A stretch of 10,325 nucleotides of DNA from NCBI GenBank assembly GCA_905236225.1, contig CAJOPM010000223.1, positions 1 through 10,325 of the forward strand, in the 5' to 3' direction. The notes under the pieces were generated by a model. It worked only from the letters and a program-made list of their open reading frames with translations. It was not told the DNA's origin and ran no database searches. A program made the position numbers and the translations under genes. Source of the DNA: an uncultured Eubacterium sp. (GTDB lineage Bacteria; Bacillota; Clostridia; Lachnospirales; Lachnospiraceae). Positions within the stretch are counted from its first letter, which is position 1, and each line of letters opens with the position of its first letter. Shown here piece by piece: positions 6,960 through 10,325 of this stretch.

Positions 6960-8351
6960 ATGGAACGTAAAAATGCATGGGAAAAATATAGCGAGCAGGA
7001 TAGAGAAAAGGTATTTGAATTTGCTGAAAATTATAGACAGTTTATATCATGCTGCAAGACAGAAAGAGAGTGCGTAAGAGAATTCTTAAAGCTCGCCAAA
7101 GAGGCTGGATTTGTAGACATTGAAGATGTGATAAAAGAAAAGAAGGCTCTAAAGCCGGGAGACAGGGTAATAGCTGTAAACCAGATGAAGGGCATAGCTA
7201 TGTTTATAGTCGGCGAAAAGGGCATAGAAGAAGGTATGAATATCTTAGGCGCGCATATTGACTCACCGAGACTTGATTTAAAACAAAACCCGCTCTATGA
7301 GGATACACAGATGGCATTTCTTGATACTCACTACTATGGTGGTATCAAAAAATATCAGTGGGTAACATTGCCGCTTGCGCTGCATGGAACAGTTGTAAAG
7401 AAAGATCTTACGACCATAGAATTTGCAATAGGAGAAAAATCGACAGATCCGGTATTTGGAGTAAGTGATTTGCTTATTCATCTAGCTCAAGATCAGCTTG
7501 ATAAAAAAGCAGCCAAGGTTATAGAGGGCGAGAAGCTTAATGTACTTATAGGCTCGGAGCCGCTTAAATCCGATGATAAAGACGATAAAAAGAAAGACAA
7601 GGTAAAAGAAAATATTTTAGCTATTCTAAAAAAAGAGCTCAATATAGAAGAAGAGGATTTCTTATCAGCCGAGATTGAGGTCGTGCCTGCAGGTAAAGCA
7701 AGGGACTTAGGATTTGACAAGAGTATGATTATGGGGTACGGTCAGGATGACAGGGTGTGTGCATATCCTTCGTTTATGGCTATGATGCAGATAGATGTGC
7801 CTTGCCATACGGCAGTGTGTCTTCTTGTAGATAAAGAAGAAATCGGAAGCGTCGGAGCTACCGGAATGCATTCTAAATTCTTTGAAAATACCGTTGCTGA
7901 GTTATTGCTTCTTAGCGGTAAGAGCGGTGACATTTATGTAAGAAGGGCGCTTGCCAATTCAATGGTGCTTTCATCTGATGTAAGTGCTGCATTTGATCCT
8001 AATTATCCTGAAGTTATGGAGAAAAATAACAGTGCATACTTTGGAAGAGGATTGGTATTTAATAAATACACCGGAGCAAGAGGCAAGAGCGGTTCAAATG
8101 ATGCAAATGCTGAGTATGTAGCTATGCTAAGAGGCGTTATGGATGAGGCAGGGGTTAATTTCCAGACAGCCGAGCTTGGCAAAGTCGACCAGGGCGGCGG
8201 CGGAACGATAGCATATATTTTGGCAAATTACGGAATGCAGGTTATTGACAGCGGAGTAGCTGTTCTTAATATGCATGCACCGTGGGAGATTACGAGTAAA
8301 GCAGATATTTATGAAGCATATAGAGGTTACATTGCATTTATAGACAGATAG
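6960..8351 (+). CDS. apeA: M18 family aminopeptidase (aspartyl aminopeptidase type)
   Basis: Cytosolic dinuclear-zinc exopeptidase that removes N-terminal residues from peptides. Family members often prefer Asp or Glu but the substrate cannot be read from sequence. Zinc-ligand and catalytic motifs appear in family order: His99 in GAHIDSPR (97-104), Asp264 in GQDDRV (bridging ligand), Glu293/Glu294 in DKEEIGS (general base and ligand), Asp340 in SSDVSAAFDP, and His439 in NMHAPWE. The 463-residue length fits the longer M18 group labelled apeA rather than the roughly 430-residue apeB group; the symbol rests on this and is less certain than the family. A highly charged Asp/Lys stretch (about 204-216) sits in the inserted lid domain between the first and second ligand motifs. 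No signal peptide is visible. It lies between hprK and murB, a metabolic insertion in an otherwise regulatory and cell-wall gene run, and ends eight bases before murB. Confidence 0.95.
   Translation: MERKNAWEKYSEQDREKVFEFAENYRQFISCCKTERECVREFLKLAKEAGFVDIEDVIKEKKALKPGDRVIAVNQMKGIAMFIVGEKGIEEGMNILGAHIDSPRLDLKQNPLYEDTQMAFLDTHYYGGIKKYQWVTLPLALHGTVVKKDLTTIEFAIGEKSTDPVFGVSDLLIHLAQDQLDKKAAKVIEGEKLNVLIGSEPLKSDDKDDKKKDKVKENILAILKKELNIEEEDFLSAEIEVVPAGKARDLGFDKSMIMGYGQDDRVCAYPSFMAMMQIDVPCHTAVCLLVDKEEIGSVGATGMHSKFFENTVAELLLLSGKSGDIYVRRALANSMVLSSDVSAAFDPNYPEVMEKNNSAYFGRGLVFNKYTGARGKSGSNDANAEYVAMLRGVMDEAGVNFQTAELGKVDQGGGGTIAYILANYGMQVIDSGVAVLNMHAPWEITSKADIYEAYRGYIAFIDR
8245..8272 (+). promoter_or_regulatory. 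Possible sigma-A promoter for murB-rapZ-whiA
   Basis: TTGACA (8245-8250), a perfect -35 box, is followed after 16 bases by TAATAT (8267-8272), which matches four of six -10 positions. It lies about 90 bases before the murB ATG, inside the M18 coding sequence. The weak -10 and the lack of an extended TG make this a candidate only. Confidence 0.2.
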
Positions 8352-8359
8352 GTAGCGCG

Positions 8360-9286
8360 ATGGATATTGAACAGGTAAGGGTAGAATTATTATCATTATT
8401 GGAAATTGATCAGGTTAGAGAAAATGAAGACATGTCTTTCCATACGACATTTAGGACAGGTGGATATGCGGATTTTTTTCTGTTGCCCGAAGTATGGCAG
8501 ATTCCTCCTCTGATCAGCATGCTAAAAAAACTACACGTGCCTTATTACTTCAAAGGTAACGGCAGCAATCTGTTAGTATCTGACAAGGGATATAGAGGTG
8601 CAATTATAGAGCTTGGTCAAAGAGCCGGTGAAATAGAAGCGATGGTTGCGGGAAGATATGGAACCATCAGGGCTCAGGCGGGCGCCAAGCTTGCGAGCGT
8701 TGCAGCAAAAGCAGCATCGCTAGGACTAAAGGGCATGGAATTTGCATCGGGAATTCCCGGAACCATTGGCGGTGCTGTAGTTATGAATGCCGGAGCATAT
8801 GAATCTGAAATGAAGGATATATTGGACTATGCTCTTATAATGGATCATTTAGGGAAAGTAAATATGATGAATCCTAATCAGCTCAAATTATCCTATAGGC
8901 ACAGCATTGTACCTGACCTTAATTATGTGGTACTCGGAGCTAAGATTACGCTGGAAGTGGGTAATCCGGATGAAATCAAGAGAAGAACTGATGAATTTAA
9001 GAAACTAAGATTTCAAAAACAGCCGCTTGAGTATCCGAGTGCAGGAAGCACCTTTAAGCGTCCGCAAGGCTATTACGCGGCAAAGCTGATAGAAGATGCA
9101 AATCTAAAAGGTCTCTCATATGGAGGCGCTCAGGTCTCGACAAAGCATGCCGGATTTATCATTAATAAAGATGAAGCCACCTCGCAGGATATTTATAACC
9201 TGATAAAGGTGGTTTATCAAAAAGTATATAATGATTTCGGAGTAAAACTAGAGCCTGAAGTTAAGTTTTTAGGAGATTTTAATTAA
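8360..9286 (+). CDS. murB: UDP-N-acetylenolpyruvoylglucosamine reductase
   Basis: FAD-dependent cytosolic enzyme that uses NADPH to reduce UDP-GlcNAc-enolpyruvate to UDP-MurNAc, the second committed step of peptidoglycan precursor synthesis. The FAD-binding domain shows TTFRTGG (29-35), GNGSNLLVSDKG (66-77) and GIPGTIGGAVVMNAGAY (131-147). Substrate and catalytic positions include Tyr179-Arg180 in SYRHS, Ser230 in PSAGSTFKRP (the proton donor) and the Glu298/Glu300 pair in LEPEVKFLG. At 308 residues it fits the shorter type II MurB typical of Gram-positives, against about 340 for E. coli type I. The site before the ATG is weak (AGG within 8350-8355), so coupling with the M18 gene eight bases upstream, or a low rate, is likely. 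rapZ begins three bases after the stop. Confidence 0.98.
   Translation: MDIEQVRVELLSLLEIDQVRENEDMSFHTTFRTGGYADFFLLPEVWQIPPLISMLKKLHVPYYFKGNGSNLLVSDKGYRGAIIELGQRAGEIEAMVAGRYGTIRAQAGAKLASVAAKAASLGLKGMEFASGIPGTIGGAVVMNAGAYESEMKDILDYALIMDHLGKVNMMNPNQLKLSYRHSIVPDLNYVVLGAKITLEVGNPDEIKRRTDEFKKLRFQKQPLEYPSAGSTFKRPQGYYAAKLIEDANLKGLSYGGAQVSTKHAGFIINKDEATSQDIYNLIKVVYQKVYNDFGVKLEPEVKFLGDFN
9271..9275 (+). promoter_or_regulatory. rapZ ribosome binding site, unusually far from the start
   Basis: AGGAG in the last codons of murB is the only purine-rich match before rapZ. It sits 14 bases from the ATG at 9290, longer than the usual 5-10. The gap between genes is three bases of A. RapZ probably depends on ribosomes finishing murB. 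The ATG is supported by MKFIILTGMSGAGKS, which brings the P-loop to the expected place. Confidence 0.5.
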
Positions 9287-9289
9287 AAA

Positions 9290-10168
9290 ATGAAATTTAT
9301 TATTTTGACGGGAATGTCCGGCGCCGGCAAATCGACAGCACTTAAAATCTTAGAGGATATGGGATTTTTCTGTGTCGATAATCTGCCGATTTCCCTGATG
9401 GATAAATTTGCATCATTGGCGTATGAAAATCCTGAGATGCAAAATGTCGCAATGGGGATAGATATCAGAAATGCCGGGGGCAAAGGCGATATAGATCAGG
9501 TCATGAATGTTATGAAGAATATGACTAAGAATAACATCTCATATGAGGTGTTATTTCTTGATGCCGATGATAAGACTTTGCTTAAAAGATATAAAGAGAC
9601 CAGAAGACGTCATCCGCTTTCGGCAGAGGGCAGAGTACAGACGGGAATTGATAAGGAGCGCATGCTGATAAAGCCCCTAAAGGGTATGGCAAATTACATT
9701 ATAGATACTTCGCACCTGCTTACCAGAGAGCTAAATGCCGAGATTAAGAGAATATTTTTAAAAACGGATGATATAAAAAACCTGGTGCTTCATATTGTAT
9801 CATTTGGTTTTAAATTCGGAATTCCACAGGATGCCGATCTTATTTTTGATGTCAGGTTTTTGCCTAACCCGTACTATGATGAGAATCTCAGATATTTAAC
9901 AGGGCGAGATAAAAAGATTAAAGATTATGTAATGTCCGATGGAGACGGCGAGGTCTTTTTGGACAAATTAGAAGATATGATTTCGTTTCTTATCCCTAAA
10001 TATATAAGCGAAGGCAAGACACAAATCATATTGGCTATAGGTTGTACCGGAGGTAAGCATCGTTCGGTTACGATGGCTGAAGGATTTTACGAAAGAATAT
10101 CTGCAAGATGCAAAGACAGTATCGGTATTAAACTCGAACACAGAGATATTGACGATACAACTAAGTAA
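9290..10168 (+). CDS. rapZ: RNase adapter / nucleotide-binding protein RapZ (YvcJ family)
   Basis: P-loop protein. In E. coli RapZ binds the GlmZ and GlmY small RNAs and RNase E to set GlmS levels in response to glucosamine-6-phosphate. The Gram-positive homologue YvcJ hydrolyses GTP and affects competence, and its RNA role is not settled. The 292-residue length is standard. The N-terminal kinase-like domain has Walker A GMSGAGKS (8-15), followed by CVDNLPI (28-34) and FLDADD (89-94). The C-terminal domain, which binds RNA and aminosugar in E. coli, has SFGFKFGIP (171-179), DVRFLPNP (187-194), the GCTGGKHRSV loop (251-260) and HRD (284-286). All conserved blocks are present. It follows murB by three bases and precedes whiA by 14. 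The yvcK gene that separates this pair in Bacillus is absent here. Confidence 0.98.
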   Translation: MKFIILTGMSGAGKSTALKILEDMGFFCVDNLPISLMDKFASLAYENPEMQNVAMGIDIRNAGGKGDIDQVMNVMKNMTKNNISYEVLFLDADDKTLLKRYKETRRRHPLSAEGRVQTGIDKERMLIKPLKGMANYIIDTSHLLTRELNAEIKRIFLKTDDIKNLVLHIVSFGFKFGIPQDADLIFDVRFLPNPYYDENLRYLTGRDKKIKDYVMSDGDGEVFLDKLEDMISFLIPKYISEGKTQIILAIGCTGGKHRSVTMAEGFYERISARCKDSIGIKLEHRDIDDTTK

Positions 10169-10182
10169 GAGGGATACAAACT

Positions 10183-10325
10183 ATGTCTTTTTCATCAGAC
10201 GTTAAGGAAGAACTTGTAAGACGCACAAGTGAAGGCAGACATTGCCGGCTTGCAGAACTTGCAGCACTTACATCTTATGCGGCTGCAGTTGGAACGGATG
10301 ATAATACAACATACATCACATATTC
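10183..10325 (+). CDS. whiA: Sporulation/cell-division regulator WhiA (5' part only)
   Basis: The first 47 codons are visible before the sequence ends. The translation begins MSFSSDVKEELVRR and continues with RHCRLAELAAL, the hallmark opening of WhiA, whose N-terminal domain resembles a LAGLIDADG homing endonuclease that has lost nuclease activity and whose C-terminal helix-turn-helix binds DNA. In Streptomyces it drives sporulation genes; in Bacillus (YvcL) it affects cell division and chromosome segregation. The ATG has a purine-rich site, AGAGGG (10168-10173), at about nine bases. It sits 14 bases after rapZ, the same order as in many Firmicutes. The C-terminal domain lies outside the window. 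Confidence 0.93.
   Translation, partial: MSFSSDVKEELVRRTSEGRHCRLAELAALTSYAAAVGTDDNTTYITY

Noticed and set aside
8641..8668. 7-bp inverted repeat GATGGTT/AACCATC in murB
   Set aside because: Long 14-base loop, no T tract, coding sequence; below what I would call meaningful.
8748..8759. Palindrome CGGGAATTCCCG in murB
   Set aside because: Encodes the conserved SGIPG glycine motif; a codon-choice coincidence with no regulatory context.
1..10325. A defence, mobile-element or biosynthetic system
   Set aside because: All eight named genes are vertically inherited-type housekeeping or regulatory families; no transposase, integrase, direct-repeat array, toxin-antitoxin pair or reverse transcriptase is present.

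Overview
The window is a tightly packed, single-strand block of eight housekeeping genes, plus the last codons of an upstream gene. It reads as Firmicutes chromosome, most likely class Clostridia, family Lachnospiraceae. The reasons are strong AGGAGG-type ribosome binding sites, AT-leaning codon use, an HPr kinase/phosphorylase, and the linkage hprK - murB - rapZ - whiA next to uvrC. The family-level call is inference from gene order and protein style, not a database match.

Layout, all on the + strand: tail of an unidentified gene (1-30); pyrG, CTP synthase (53-1654); ftsH, membrane AAA+ zinc protease with a long acidic C-terminal tail (1685-4132); uvrC, excision nuclease subunit C (4139-6028, GTG start); hprK, HPr kinase/phosphorylase (6015-6938, overlapping uvrC); an M18 aminopeptidase (6960-8351); murB (8360-9286); rapZ (9290-10168); and the first 47 codons of whiA, running off the right edge (10183-10325). 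Spacers between genes are 30, 6, -14, 21, 8, 3 and 14 bases. There is no gene-free stretch over 300 bases, no room for a conventional intergenic promoter or terminator, and no RNA gene, mobile element, CRISPR array or phage signature that I can see.

Functionally the block mixes nucleotide supply (PyrG), membrane protein quality control (FtsH), DNA repair (UvrC), carbon-status signalling (HprK), peptide turnover (M18 peptidase), peptidoglycan precursor synthesis (MurB), and two regulators tied in other bacteria to amino-sugar metabolism or cell division (RapZ, WhiA). The right half (hprK to whiA) plausibly links nutrient state to envelope growth, but the sequence shows only co-location.

I see no new defence, mobile or biosynthetic system. 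The points most worth checking are at finer scale: a decapeptide-repeat tail on FtsH; an 8-bp GC-rich hairpin in the first codons of uvrC that has the shape of an intrinsic terminator on the opposite strand; a second, 10-bp perfect hairpin inside uvrC with a Shine-Dalgarno-like loop before an in-frame ATG; and an out-of-frame ATG that competes with the uvrC GTG start.
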